DNA from: Bin5 sp965221145
Lineage (GTDB): Bacteria > Chloroflexota > Anaerolineae > Caldilineales > Caldilineaceae
Direction: 5' to 3'
NCBI GenBank assembly: GCA_965221145.1
Contig: OZ244877.1
Coordinates: 4,464,001-4,528,000, forward strand
DNA: 64,000 nt
Below, piece by piece: positions 36,759 to 45,868 of this stretch (positions are counted from its first letter, which is position 1; every line of letters begins with the position of its first letter). The position numbers were made by a program, and so were the translations under genes. The notes beneath the pieces are model-generated. The model searched no databases. It was not told where the DNA came from and worked only from the letters and a program-made list of their open reading frames with translations.

Positions 36759-37814
36759 ATGCGACGGAGGATTCTGTTAGTCGGACTACCTTATCTATGC
36801 TGGAGTCTTGTTGGATGTGTAGTGCCCGTCCAGGATCTTGTCGTGAAAAGCGAGCAGCTACTCTTGCCTGTAGGAGACTACCGGGACATTGCCTGGCTGA
36901 AACCTGAGCAGTTTGCAGTAACGTATGCGGATTGGCCTGATGATCGGCCTGACGATCTGCCTGACGATCTGCCTAATAATCCCGACTTTGACCAGTATGA
37001 GATCGCCATGCTCGACCTCTTGGATTCTTCTGTTCTCTCAGCAAGCATCCTAAAAGTTCCAGAGCCTGAAGAGAGTTGCATTTCGGTCTGGAAACTGGAT
37101 GTAGAACGCCTGCCGGACGAGAAATTAGGCATAACCAGGATGTGCAATTTCTGGAGGAGGCGATATATCTCCTTCTTTGAGGAGATAATTGCGTACGATA
37201 TGAAAGAGGAAAGGTTTGACGTTATTTCTCGATCGCCACTTGGGGAGGACATCGTTTCCTTTTCGTTTGCCCCTGATTTGTCTTCCTCTCTGCAGACCTT
37301 CGATCTGTCAGGCGGGCTGGTATCGAAGCTTGTCCTTGTGGATGAGTTTGGGGAGGTGATTCCTCTGTTCGACACATACAGGCGCGCGAGTGACGGTAGC
37401 TTTTCGCCCACGGGGAAGACTTTCGCTTTCCTCGGAAATGAACGCGTTACCCGATTCGACTGGTATCCCGAGCAATGGAACGTGGCCGCACAGTTGGCCT
37501 ATCCCTGGAACCTATATGTCATGGATTCGACGGAAAGGAAGCCGCGAACCGTGCTAAGAGTACGCCACGGCCGCGATGCCAAGTGGTCCCCGATGGGTCC
37601 TTACGTGGCCTTTCGCGGCGAAATCCAAGGATTCGACGGAGTCTGGATTGTTTATCTGGAAACGAACAAGGTATATCGCGTGTGGCGGGAATCCACTCCC
37701 TTCGATTGGTCCCCGGATGGACAACGGATCGTTGTTCTTGATGAGACATCAACGGACAAAGAGAAGGTTCCATCTGCCCAATTGGTTCTGTTGACGCTAT
37801 CCCTTCCGCCGTAG
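36759..37814 (+). CDS. Beta-propeller lipoprotein 2, paired with RHS 2
   Basis: A 351-aa protein with a lipoprotein leader (LPYLCWSLVGC) and blade motifs homologous to lipoprotein 1: FSPTGKTFAFLGNE, LYVMDSTERKPRTVL, GVWIVYLETNKVYRVW, DWSPDGQRIVVLD. A short acidic repeat (DWPDDRPDDLPDDLP) comes from a tandem duplication near 36940. Before the IS982 insertion its ATG lay only 14 bp after the RHS 2 tip stop, so the two were almost certainly cotranscribed. Now the IS separates them. Role as partner or immunity protein is inferred. Confidence 0.75.
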   Translation: MRRRILLVGLPYLCWSLVGCVVPVQDLVVKSEQLLLPVGDYRDIAWLKPEQFAVTYADWPDDRPDDLPDDLPNNPDFDQYEIAMLDLLDSSVLSASILKVPEPEESCISVWKLDVERLPDEKLGITRMCNFWRRRYISFFEEIIAYDMKEERFDVISRSPLGEDIVSFSFAPDLSSSLQTFDLSGGLVSKLVLVDEFGEVIPLFDTYRRASDGSFSPTGKTFAFLGNERVTRFDWYPEQWNVAAQLAYPWNLYVMDSTERKPRTVLRVRHGRDAKWSPMGPYVAFRGEIQGFDGVWIVYLETNKVYRVWRESTPFDWSPDGQRIVVLDETSTDKEKVPSAQLVLLTLSLPP

Positions 37815-38130
37815 ACACCCTGGTCAACCCAGGACATCGAGTTGCGAATTTGAGGCGCAGCAATTGCCCTTGCACAATGCGGTCAAATGGTAAGGCGCCC
37901 TCTACCAAGTACCGTTGTCTATAGCGAGCCGTTTGCCGACCGTGTAGCAGTTCGTATCGCTCCTAAACGGCGGTTTATCTCAAACTTTCTCCTTAGGCAG
38001 CCTGCGCATTGCGTTCAAATCGGGGGCGTATGCTCTACCATTCCGCTTTTTCGCTGGTGCGGGTCCCCAACCCGCAACAGGAAAATGCGCACACTGACCA
38101 GCGGAATGCCAAGAGCTGCACGGCAACCAT
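37815..38130. other. Gene-free stretch with an RHS fragment
   Basis: No gene recognised. Around 37995-38040 is a degraded fragment of the RHS core (GGCAGCCTGCGCATTGCG and on), equivalent to the FGSLRIAVKRGSTLY region but out of place. It is a relic of earlier recombination at the locus. Confidence 0.55.
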
Positions 38131-40077
38131 CTGGGGCAGCATGGGGCAGAACGCCAACGTCATCGTCACGCAGAGCCAGCCGCGCTGCGAGGGCAACTTT
38201 GTCAGAAAACTCTACAACGGCTTCGGCCAGCTGATCCAGGAGCATATGCCGCGCCAGGGTTGGGAAACGATGATGGGCGGCTGCTCGGATGTGGAGAACC
38301 CGCTCGAAACGGTCGTCGACTACGCCTATGACGGCCTGGGACGCCTGCTGCGCACGAGCGTGCCACGGCCGGTCATCTTCAACTGGGTGAACCCGCCCGA
38401 CTGGGACGCCGGCTTCACCGCCACCGGTTACGACGCGCTGGGCCGGCCCGTCAGCACGCTTGCGCCCAACGGCAGCATGACGACCTACCACTACAACGGC
38501 CTGACCACCTCGGTGATCGGCGGCGGCAAGGGCGAAGAGGCGCGCCGCATGCTCAGCTGGCAGCAGCAGGACCAGCTGGGGCGCGCCACGCTGTTGCGCA
38601 GCTACCTCCCCGGCGGCGACGAATGGACGCTGGCGGCCGAGATCTCGCTCACCTACGACACCGCGGACCGTCTGACACAGGTCTACCGCCGCGACCGCGG
38701 CGAGCATCCCTGGCAGCGCACCAGCAGCGTCCAGTACGATTTCGCCGGCCGCAAGACGAGCATGAACGACGCCGACCTGGGCCACTGGAGTTATGCCTAC
38801 AACACGCTCGGCCAGTTGACGCGCCAGACCGACGCCCGCGACCAGACCAGTTGCCTCTACTACGATAGCCTGGGACGCATGAGGGGCCGTGCGCAGCGCG
38901 CGGATGAGAACTGCGCGGCCACGGTGGCCGACACCGACCTGGAGAGTTCCTACAGCTACGACCCGCAGGGCCGCGTGCAGAGCGTATCAAACGACAATGT
39001 GAGCCGCAGCTACAGCTACGACAGCTACAGCCGTCTCAACCGCGAGACGGTCACGATCGACAGCCTGACGCGCGCCAGCAGCTACAGCTATGACGACTTC
39101 CACCGGCCGCTTGCGGTCACCTATCACGGCGGCGAGGTGGTGACCACCAAGTACGGCAGTCCGGGCGCGGCCGTGGGGCTGCGTAGTTCGGTGCATGGCG
39201 ACATGGTGGACAAGGTCAGCTATGACGAGGCCGGGCGCATGACGGCGATGCGTCTGCCCGCGGCCGGCGGGTTGTGGCGCACGCAGAGCTATCACCCCTG
39301 GATGGAGCCGCGCAACGGCGGCATGTTGGCGAGCCTGAAGGTGGGATTGAGCGAGGGCGGCGGCGAGCGTCTCAGCCGCGGCTACGCCTACAACAGCTTT
39401 GGCGACATCACGGCGCTGACCGAGGAGACGACCAGCTACACCTTCAACTATGACGGGCTGGGCAGACTGACGGAGGCTTACGGCAGGACGTACAGCTACG
39501 ACGCGGCGAACCGGCTGACCACGTTCAACGGGCAGACGTACAGCTATTACGATTCTGGGCCGTACCACGCTGTCGACAGAATCGGCGACTTCGACCGCTT
39601 CGACTATGACGCCAACGGCAACATGGTCACGCGCAACAAGGGTCTCGCCAGCCAACAGACACTGGTGTGGGATGCTGAGAACCGGCTGTCACAGGTGCAG
39701 GGTCGCCCGTTGCTGACTCCATCTGCCGGACACTTAGCAACGGGCGAATGACAACGGTGACTTGGTGGAGCAGTACTGGTATGACGTGGACGGGGCACGC
39801 GTTAAGAAGTTTGGCGGCACGACCACGACCTACACCTTCTTCGGCCACTATGAGGAGGAGGTGACGGGCGTTGTAACGACGACGATCAGCCACTACAGCT
39901 TCGGCAGCCTGCGCATTGCGGTCAAGCGGGGGAGTACGCTCTACCACCTGCACGGCGACCACCTCGGCAGCACATCCCTCACCACGGCGGGATCAGCCGT
40001 AGAGGCGAGCCGCGCCTATTACGCCTACGGCGCCGAGCGCGCCGCGTCGGGCGACTTGCAGACAGACCGAACGTTCA
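38131..40077 (+). pseudogene. Third RHS copy, broken (RHS 3)
   Basis: Homologous to RHS 1 from the WGSMGQNANVIVTQSQPRC region onward, but lacking the N-terminal half. At 39701 a family A palindromic element of ~49 bp breaks the frame, ending translation after GRPLLTPSAGHLATGE. The RHS frame resumes as YWYDVDGARVKKFGGT and continues through DHLGSTSLTTAGSAVEA to DRTFT. It then stops matching at the hairpin at 40079, so the conserved DPxG motif and any toxin tip are missing. No lipoprotein follows. Clearly non-functional by itself, though still a recombination donor. Confidence 0.85.
39703..39747. repeat. Palindromic element family A, copy 5, inserted in RHS 3
   Basis: Perfect 11-bp arms TCGCCCGTTGC and GCAACGGGCGA. 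The parental sequence is known from RHS 1 and RHS 2 (CAGGTGCAG then GACAAC), so insertion boundaries can be placed to about 39701-39749. The 49-bp net gain shifts the frame. This is direct evidence that family A is or was mobile. Confidence 0.88.
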
Positions 40078-40078
40078 C

Positions 40079-40099
40079 GGAACTGCATAACTCAGTTCC
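40079..40099. repeat. Hairpin at the broken end of RHS 3
   Basis: Perfect 7-bp arms GGAACTG and CAGTTCC around 7 bases. RHS homology ends exactly at its left side. Its core (TAACTC) recalls the hairpin at 6482-6499. Confidence 0.45.
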
Positions 40100-40164
40100 C
40101 GGCGACCGGGTCGACAACGCCAGCATGGCAGGGGCTGTTCGCTATCCTTGCGAAAAAAGCCAGA

Positions 40165-40192
40165 GGAGAGAGTTAAGAGGGGTGAGGAGTGA
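40165..40192. repeat. 7-bp tandem repeats (GAGTGAA class)
   Basis: Units GGAGAGA, GTTAAGA, GGGGTGA and GGAGTGA lie between the RHS 3 relic and PhyH 2, with a short inverted stretch (CTTCACTCC) downstream. Confidence 0.55.
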
Positions 40193-40217
40193 AACCCGCA
40201 TGGCTTCACTCCCTGTT

Positions 40218-41069
40218 TTACAGGCCCGGAGGAACGCCGTATGGCGCGTCGGTAAAGCGGGCCGTCGCCGCGTTCAGAGGCCAGGTCTGTCCGCCTTCGG
40301 TCTTGAACTGCGCGTGCTTGCCGCACAGCCACAGGAACATCTCGGCCACATGGCTGGCAGCCAGCCATGTATCGCGGTAGTAGCCGGAGTCCTCCCTCGC
40401 CGGCAGGTACGGTGCGTTGCCGAAATCGAAATCCGGGTCGATGCGCCAGTCCCGCTGCGGCGGCGCGGTGCGGAAATAGTTGTATTTCAGCGCGTTCCTG
40501 ATGCCCGGCTTCCTGGCCCGCATCGAACTTGAGCGCCGGTGCCAGATCGAGTAGACGGTGATGAAGATCGAGCCGGCCGGCCCGGCCATGAAGTCGCTGC
40601 CGCGCACACGGTCCAGATGCTTGAGGTGGTCATTGGCCGAGTAGAGGAGATGCGAACCGGGCAGTATCTCGGTCGGCCCCATCTCCATCGTGCAGTCCTG
40701 CGGCAGATAGAAGACCTGCAAGTTGCGCAGTTCATGCGTGAACTTCGAATTGCCGTCCCGGTGCCACGCCTGCCCGACCATCGGATATTCGACGCGGTGG
40801 TTGCTCATCAGCAGCGGCAGACCGAAATTAACGCCCAATAGCGACCGGACTGCGCCCGCCGCCTGCGGATTCTTGATCACGCCCTCCATAAACCAATCTT
40901 CATACAGGATCTCGGTCGGCTCATGCGAGGTGTTCTTCTTCAGAAAGGCGCGGGCGCGGGCGTTGATCTCATCGGGCACGACCGCTTCCAGCCGGATATA
41001 GCCGCGTTTGCACAGGTCCAGCACCTCGCCATCACTCAGCGTCGGCTCACAGTCGTAGTAGGTTTTCAT
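40218..41069 (-). CDS. Phytanoyl-CoA dioxygenase (PhyH)-family protein 2
   Basis: A 283-aa Fe(II)/2-oxoglutarate oxygenase-like protein with AWHRDGNSKF (HxD metal ligands), the strand NLQVFYLPQDCTMEMGPTEILPGSH, and a downstream His in YSIWHRRSS. The start ATG 41069 follows GGAGATAAAG; the longer frame to 41102 overlaps the previous gene and is rejected. It is the last gene of a minus-strand run after a decayed sugar ABC transporter and a 120-aa unknown gene, 4 bp downstream of the latter. Paralog of the gene at 20478; substrate unknown. Confidence 0.9.
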   Translation of the reverse strand: MKTYYDCEPTLSDGEVLDLCKRGYIRLEAVVPDEINARARAFLKKNTSHEPTEILYEDWFMEGVIKNPQAAGAVRSLLGVNFGLPLLMSNHRVEYPMVGQAWHRDGNSKFTHELRNLQVFYLPQDCTMEMGPTEILPGSHLLYSANDHLKHLDRVRGSDFMAGPAGSIFITVYSIWHRRSSSMRARKPGIRNALKYNYFRTAPPQRDWRIDPDFDFGNAPYLPAREDSGYYRDTWLAASHVAEMFLWLCGKHAQFKTEGGQTWPLNAATARFTDAPYGVPPGL

Positions 41070-41073
41070 AACT

Positions 41074-41436
41074 TTATCTCCACTTCTCCAGAATGAACTC
41101 ACAGCCCAGGCCGGTGGGCCGGTTCTCGTCCGGCACCAGCGCCAGATTGGGGAACTGAACGATCCGCCAACCGTCTTTCATGGCGTCCAGCACAGTCTCG
41201 TAGGGCCACGGGTCGCCCGGATACTGTTCGACGACCTCCCCGTCCTGCACCAGCGAGAGGCCGATCACCTGCGCGGCCACCGAGGTATGGCTGCCCTGCA
41301 GGTAGAGCAACTCCTGCTGCCCCGCACCGCCGCGGCGCAAGGTCTCGATAACCTGCCGCAGTTGCTCTGCCGTCAGCGCGCCCTGTTGCAGCGCCTCGAT
41401 ACAGGCCTCAAGCTGTTGTATCGCCGTCTGCGCCAT
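41074..41436 (-). CDS. Conserved-looking small protein of unknown function
   Basis: A 120-aa protein. The N-terminal half is helical (QLEACIEALQQGALTAEQLRQVIETLRRGG); the C-terminal half is mixed with tryptophans (GDPWPYETVLDAMKDGWRIVQFP, ending LGCEFILEKWR). It has a good ribosome site (AGGAGACGG) and ends 4 bp before the PhyH 2 start, so the two are probably cotranslated. I do not recognise the family. Its tight coupling suggests a role with the dioxygenase. Confidence 0.7.
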   Translation of the reverse strand: MAQTAIQQLEACIEALQQGALTAEQLRQVIETLRRGGAGQQELLYLQGSHTSVAAQVIGLSLVQDGEVVEQYPGDPWPYETVLDAMKDGWRIVQFPNLALVPDENRPTGLGCEFILEKWR

Positions 41437-41550
41437 ATCCGTCTCCTGAACAGTGAGCCGGTCGTGGGGGTACGCGCGGCGCCCCCCATGACCGGCCTGT
41501 TGATAATCGTTCCTAGCGTCGGCGCAGGTCGCCCTGCAAGCGCCCCGCTT

Positions 41551-42830
41551 CTACCACTTGCTCAGATCCCAGGTGCCGTTGGGATTCTGCTCTATGTCGT
41601 TCTGTTCCAGCTCGCGCTCGATCTAATCCAGCAGGCTCTGCTGGAAGCTCTCAGCCGCTTCGTCCAGCGTAATCTCGCCCAGGTAGAACTCGGTGTAGAT
41701 CGTCTGGCGCTCGGTCTGCTGGGTGAAGTCGGTGGAAGTGCCTGAAATGTCAAAGGCCATCTGCGAGGTCGGAATGGCGTCCTGGACGGCCTCGGCCAGT
41801 TCGGTGGGCAGGTTGGGGGCCAGGCCCTTGAGGATCGAGATCGCGCCCAGCTTGGCCTCGTGCGCCTTGCGCCAGTTCTGCGGCGCGGAGAGGAACTGGA
41901 TGAAGTCGATCGCGGCATTCAGGGTGCCCCGCTCCGCGGCCTGCCAGTGGATGTTAAAGGTCATTCCCACACCGGCTATACCCGGCTTGGGGTTCGTATC
42001 GGCCAACTCCGACTCTTTCGGCCCGATCAGGGGGTTGGTCGCTATACCGACCTCGAAGTCGATCTCCGGGTTGGTCAGGAAGTTCTGCGCCATCCACATA
42101 CCGCTCAAAAAGACGGGCGCATTGCCGCTGATGAAATCTTGCGGGCCGGGCCGTCCATTGACCTTCCATTCCTCGGTAAAGTAGGAGGCCCACATCTCGC
42201 CCAAGCGCAGAATCTCGCGGAATTCGGGGCCGGTGGCGTCAAACAGACCCAGGTGGACGGCCCGTGCGAACTCCTCCTTGTCGATAAAGCCCTTGACGAG
42301 CGAGGGCTTATAGTCTAACACGTCCCACTCCACCATACCGACCGGCTCGAGAAGCGAATGGTCGAAGATGATGTTGTCCCATTGGGTTGCCGGGCCCAGC
42401 TGCCCGACAATCGGAGCCTCGTATCCGGCCTGCCGCAACTGCTCAAGGAGAGCGACAAGGTCACTGTAGTAGTTGGGGAAGGGGAATTCCAGCCCCAGTT
42501 CGTCGAGAACGGTCTTGTTGTACCAGATCGTGATGGGGGCGGCATCGACCGGTATGCCGTAGTAGTGACCGGCCGCGCTGCGTTCCTGGGCGATGGCGCC
42601 CGAGAAGCCGTTCTCGAAGATGTCGATCCATCTCTCGCTGCCCGGCTCACCTTCCGGCACATACGGGTTGGGTTGCAAGAGGTAGGCGTCCAACGGGACC
42701 ATCAGCCCCTTGTCACCGGCCGCGCCGTTGTAGAGAGTATGCCCGTAGTAGTAGAAGATGTCCGGCCCCTGACCGGCGGGGACCTGTGTATTGACGAACC
42801 ACTGAAAGAGGTCCTGCCCTGACGGCCTGA
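41551..42830 (-). pseudogene. Sugar ABC transporter substrate-binding protein, decayed
   Basis: The body matches family 1 extracellular solute-binding proteins (GPDIFYYYGHTLYNG; YGIPVDAAPITIWYNKTVLDELG; FISGNAPVFLSGMWMAQNF). The signal peptide and first ~100 residues are missing, because the DNA joins directly to the start of a permease gene near 42835. Near the 3' end an in-frame TAG (41623-41625) interrupts SLLD and IERELEQNDIEQNPNG before the natural stop at 41551. Truncation plus nonsense codon make it non-functional. Confidence 0.85.
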
Positions 42831-42844
42831 TGGCCCGACTTGCC

Positions 42845-43015
42845 GGCCTGGATGAGCAACATTGCGACCGGCAGCAACACCAGGAACAACAGGACGATCA
42901 GGGTGATGTGCGCCAGCAGGTCCCACCTGCGCACGAATCCTGTGGCCGTCGTGGAGCGCCGCGCATTCGCAGTCAAGATGCTCGCCTCACTCTGCGTCCG
43001 GTTCGTATTCGACAT
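42845..43015 (-). pseudogene. MalG-like sugar permease, N-terminal fragment
   Basis: Only the first ~57 residues remain: a cytoplasmic leader from MSNTNRTQSEAS and one transmembrane helix (LIVLLFLVLLPVAMLLIQAG). The sequence then runs, out of frame, into the solute-binding protein fragment. A deletion of roughly 1 kb or more removed the rest of both genes. Its ATG at 43015 overlaps the end of the upstream permease by 29 bp. Confidence 0.8.
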
Positions 43016-43938
43016 CAGAGCGCACAAAGCGCAGATTCACGAACGTCGCGCCCAGAACCACCAGGAACAGCACGACGCCGATCGCCGAAGCATAGCCAAA
43101 ACGGGAATTGAAGAAAGCCTCGCGGTACATATAGTAGGCCGGCACCATCGTGGCGTTGCCCGGCCCGCCGCCCGTCAGGGCGAACTGCAATGTAAGCCCT
43201 TGCAGGGTGTTGATGATCGCCAGCACAATCACCAGCCCTGACCGCGCCCAGGATCAGAGGCAGGTCGATATGCCAGATTCTGCGAATCCCCCAGCCGGCA
43301 TCCATGCGATAGGAGTCAAAGATCTCATTGGGGATATTGATCAGCCCGGCCAGCAGGATCAGCAGCGACGCGCCATGTATCCACGGAAAACCGAAGAACA
43401 TCAGCGAAAGCAACGCTGTGTCGAAACTTCCCAGCCAGTCGTGCCGCAGGGAATCGAGGCCGATGCCGTCGAGGACCGTGTTGATCAGGCCGTAGCGTGC
43501 GTGATAGATGTAACGCCAGGTCAGAATCACGACCATGGCCGGCACCAGCGTTGGAATCAGAAACATGGTACGATAGAAGTTCGCCGCGCGCTGGCTGCGA
43601 ACGAGGAAGATAAGCTCCGCCGCCAACAACGGCGGGATCAGCCCGGTGAGCACGTTGGCAACCATCAGCTTGAGCACGTTTCCGACCGACGTAAGGAAGA
43701 GCCGATCCTGAAACAGATCGATGAGTCTGAGTTGCACCCCGTTAAAATTGCTGAGCGAATAGTAGAGCGCCATCAGGGGCGGGTAATAGGAGAAGATGCC
43801 CAGAAGCGCAAAGATCGGCACGAGGTACAGATAATACCGCTTCGCCCGCCATATCCTCTGGGGCAGGGAACTCTGACTGGCGCTGTGCGTTGGAATGCTG
43901 CCCGCGCCAGCGTGTGGAGTATGGGCGATATCGGCCAT
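42987..43938 (-). pseudogene. MalF-like sugar permease with frameshift
   Basis: The first frame gives a typical MalF/UgpA-type permease (YYLYLVPIFALLGIFSYYPPL onward) up to DLPLILGAVR. It then goes out of frame near 43240; the other frame continues as LVIVLAIINTLQGLTLQFALTGGGPG to VEYEPDAE. The GGGPGNAT block is the conserved permease loop, so the two parts are one gene. A single-base indel explains it. It is the first gene of the decayed transporter operon. Confidence 0.85.
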
Positions 43939-44107
43939 GAATTGTGCCTATGGACTGGAAAGGGGCGGCCATGATACAATTGCCAGCAAGATTATATCAT
44001 TGAAATTCTGCTCCGCCAACCCCGCAAGAAGAGGCCGTGCGCCCGCTTGAGAGATCGTGGCAAGGGTGCTATACTTGCGCCCACTAACTTGGCGAGGACA
44101 GTGTCCG

Positions 44108-44132
44108 ATGCGCCCCTGCTCGAAAGGGACGC
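44108..44132. repeat. Palindromic element family C, copy 1
   Basis: ATGCGCCCCTGCTCGAAAGG then GACGC, matching the copy in rarA (51694-51720, opposite strand) at all but one or two positions. A 14-bp direct repeat GTCCGATGCGCCCC begins at 44103 and 44138, spanning it. Lies just upstream of the zinc-ribbon gene. Confidence 0.55.
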
Positions 44133-44185
44133 TTATGTCCGATGCGCCCCAGGTTCCGCTGCGGCGGACCAGAAGGAATCAGGGT

Positions 44186-44575
44186 ATGAGCGAGGTATTT
44201 CGGGTTTGCCCCAGCTGTGGAGAGGATGTGGCGATGGCGGCGCGCCACTGTAGCGAATGTGGCTACAATACGCAGGATGGCTATCCGCTTGAACGCCGCA
44301 ACAACCTGCCAGCGATGGTGGCGAAAGTTGGGCTGCCGGTCGCGGCCGGACTGACCGGTTTGGTCTTACGGGCCGGGTGGCAACTGCTGCAGAGACAGCT
44401 GCCGACGCTGGCAGCCAACGCGCTCAGCCGGAGCGCGCCGCGGCCGCCGACGCGGCCCCGCACAGGACGGGGCCGCCGTTTCATCCATATCCGCTCGATA
44501 TGGTCTGTCGGCGATCGAAGCGGTGTGTGGCAGACCGGCGAGGAAGAGCACACCATCGAGATCGATGACGGTTAG
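44186..44575 (+). CDS. Zinc-ribbon protein with a single membrane helix
   Basis: A 129-aa protein. An N-terminal four-cysteine ribbon (CPSCGEDVAMAARHCSECGYN) is followed by a hydrophobic stretch (MVAKVGLPVAAGLTGLVLRAG) and an arginine/proline-rich tail. ATG 44186 was chosen for the AAGGA site 8 bp upstream; longer frames would translate the family C element. Such ribbons bind zinc or nucleic acid, or recruit partners at the membrane. Specific role unknown. Confidence 0.75.
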   Translation: MSEVFRVCPSCGEDVAMAARHCSECGYNTQDGYPLERRNNLPAMVAKVGLPVAAGLTGLVLRAGWQLLQRQLPTLAANALSRSAPRPPTRPRTGRGRRFIHIRSIWSVGDRSGVWQTGEEEHTIEIDDG

Positions 44576-44632
44576 CCCCTGATTTTTGTGGTCCTCCGGC
44601 AACTGAAAACTGACATCTGAAAACCACGGTTC

Positions 44633-44905
44633 TCAAGACTCATCCACATAATGCCAGCGGGCCGTTGTGTTGCGCTGTCGTCTGGAGAGCCGCCAGCCCC
44701 AGCCTGTGATGCTGAAGCCGATCGCAATAAAGAGGCCAGCCACCATATAGGCCAACAACTCCGGCCAAAGCAGAATCGCAACGCCAAAGAGAATCAGTAT
44801 CAGCCCTGGGGCAATCAATAGCCAGCGCCCGAAACCGCCGGCCTGCTGGAAAACTCGCTGCCCTGTGCGAAAGAAACGCACAGAGGATTGCTGTCCTGTA
44901 AACAT
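44633..44905 (-). CDS. Small membrane protein, two helices
   Basis: A 90-aa protein with two adjacent transmembrane segments (WLLIAPGLILILFGVAILLW and LLAYMVAGLFIAIGFSITGW) and a basic C-terminus. A good ribosome site (GGGAGTG) precedes the ATG. It is upstream-divergent from nothing obvious and convergent with the zinc-ribbon gene. No family assigned with confidence. Confidence 0.65.
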   Translation of the reverse strand: MFTGQQSSVRFFRTGQRVFQQAGGFGRWLLIAPGLILILFGVAILLWPELLAYMVAGLFIAIGFSITGWGWRLSRRQRNTTARWHYVDES

Positions 44906-44997
44906 ATTTCACACTCCCTTATAGCGATAGGCCGCGCTTGCGAAAATGCAGCCGCCGCCCATCGCTGTATCTCCTCCCGCGCAGGGAAACGGGCCGC

Positions 44998-45696
44998 TCA
45001 GTCCCGGCTGCGGCCAAACAAGATGAAGGCATAGTACAGCAGCGTCGTGATCGCCTGGATCGCGGCGGCCACGTATGTCAGAGCCGCCGCATCCAGCACT
45101 GCGTTAACCCCCTTCATCTCGTGCTGACCGACGAACCCCTGCGCCACGAGAATCTCCTTGGCCCGCTTGCTGGCGTTAAACTCCACCGGCAGCGTCACCA
45201 GCGTAAACACAGCAACCGCGGCGAACAGAATCAGCCCCACCAGCGAGATTGTGAACCCCAGACCGGACCCCATAAAAATGCCGATGATAAAAATGATCGG
45301 GCCTAGCCAACTGCCAATCTGCACGCTCGGAACGATCGCGCTGCGCAGGGCCAGGGGGGCGTAATTCGCGCTGTGTTGCAGCGCGTGGCCCGCCTCATGC
45401 GCAGCCACGCCGACCGCGGCCAGACTGTTGCTCTGATAGACCCGCGGACTCAAGCGCAGTGTCCTGGATCGCGGATCATAGTGGTCGGAAAGGAAGCCGC
45501 GCGTCTCTTCGACATTCACGTTCCCCAGTCCGTTCGCATCGAGAATACGCCGCGCCACCTGCGCGCCGGCCGTGCCGCGCCCGGCCGGCACCTTGGAATA
45601 CTTATTGAAGGCAGACTTGACTTTCATCTGCGCCCACAATCCCAGCAAGAGCGCAGGCAAACTGACGATCAGAAAGATTGGATCGAAGAAAAACAT
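44998..45696 (-). CDS. Membrane zinc metallopeptidase (YugP-like)
   Basis: A 232-aa integral membrane protein with the HEAGH zinc motif (VAAHEAGHALQHS, residues ~100), an N-terminal hydrophobic anchor (FLIVSLPALLLGLWAQM), and further helices in the C-terminal half. The block LGNVNVEETRGFLSDHYDPR is typical of the YugP/neutral zinc metallopeptidase family. Family members are widespread and poorly characterised. Probably monocistronic; MurJ lies further upstream on the same strand across a 170-bp gap. Confidence 0.88.
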   Translation of the reverse strand: MFFFDPIFLIVSLPALLLGLWAQMKVKSAFNKYSKVPAGRGTAGAQVARRILDANGLGNVNVEETRGFLSDHYDPRSRTLRLSPRVYQSNSLAAVGVAAHEAGHALQHSANYAPLALRSAIVPSVQIGSWLGPIIFIIGIFMGSGLGFTISLVGLILFAAVAVFTLVTLPVEFNASKRAKEILVAQGFVGQHEMKGVNAVLDAAALTYVAAAIQAITTLLYYAFILFGRSRD

Positions 45697-45868
45697 AACT
45701 CACCTCGCAGAGAGTTTTCAGTCTATGGTTCGATGGGCTTTTCTTGCTTCGGTCACCCGAGAAGCCCATCTCAGCTTTCAGTTGGCAGACAAACGTCCGC
45801 AACACACTGGCGTAAAGCTGTGAACGGCTTTCTATTATACCATTACGAAACAGTATCGCCGCGGTTGC

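Noticed and set aside
38010..38035. T-arm-like sequence GTTCAAATC as a tRNA
   Set aside because: It is part of a degraded RHS fragment and cannot form the other tRNA arms.
39762..40532. 256-codon frame after the RHS 3 break as an independent gene
   Set aside because: Its first part is plain RHS sequence resuming after the insertion; the rest is antisense to PhyH 2.
14041..41625. Reassignment of TAG to an amino acid
   Set aside because: Two in-frame TAGs exist, but many intact genes here end with TAG (for example at 3907, 24324, 34502 and 52590), and the affected genes have other lesions or decayed neighbours.
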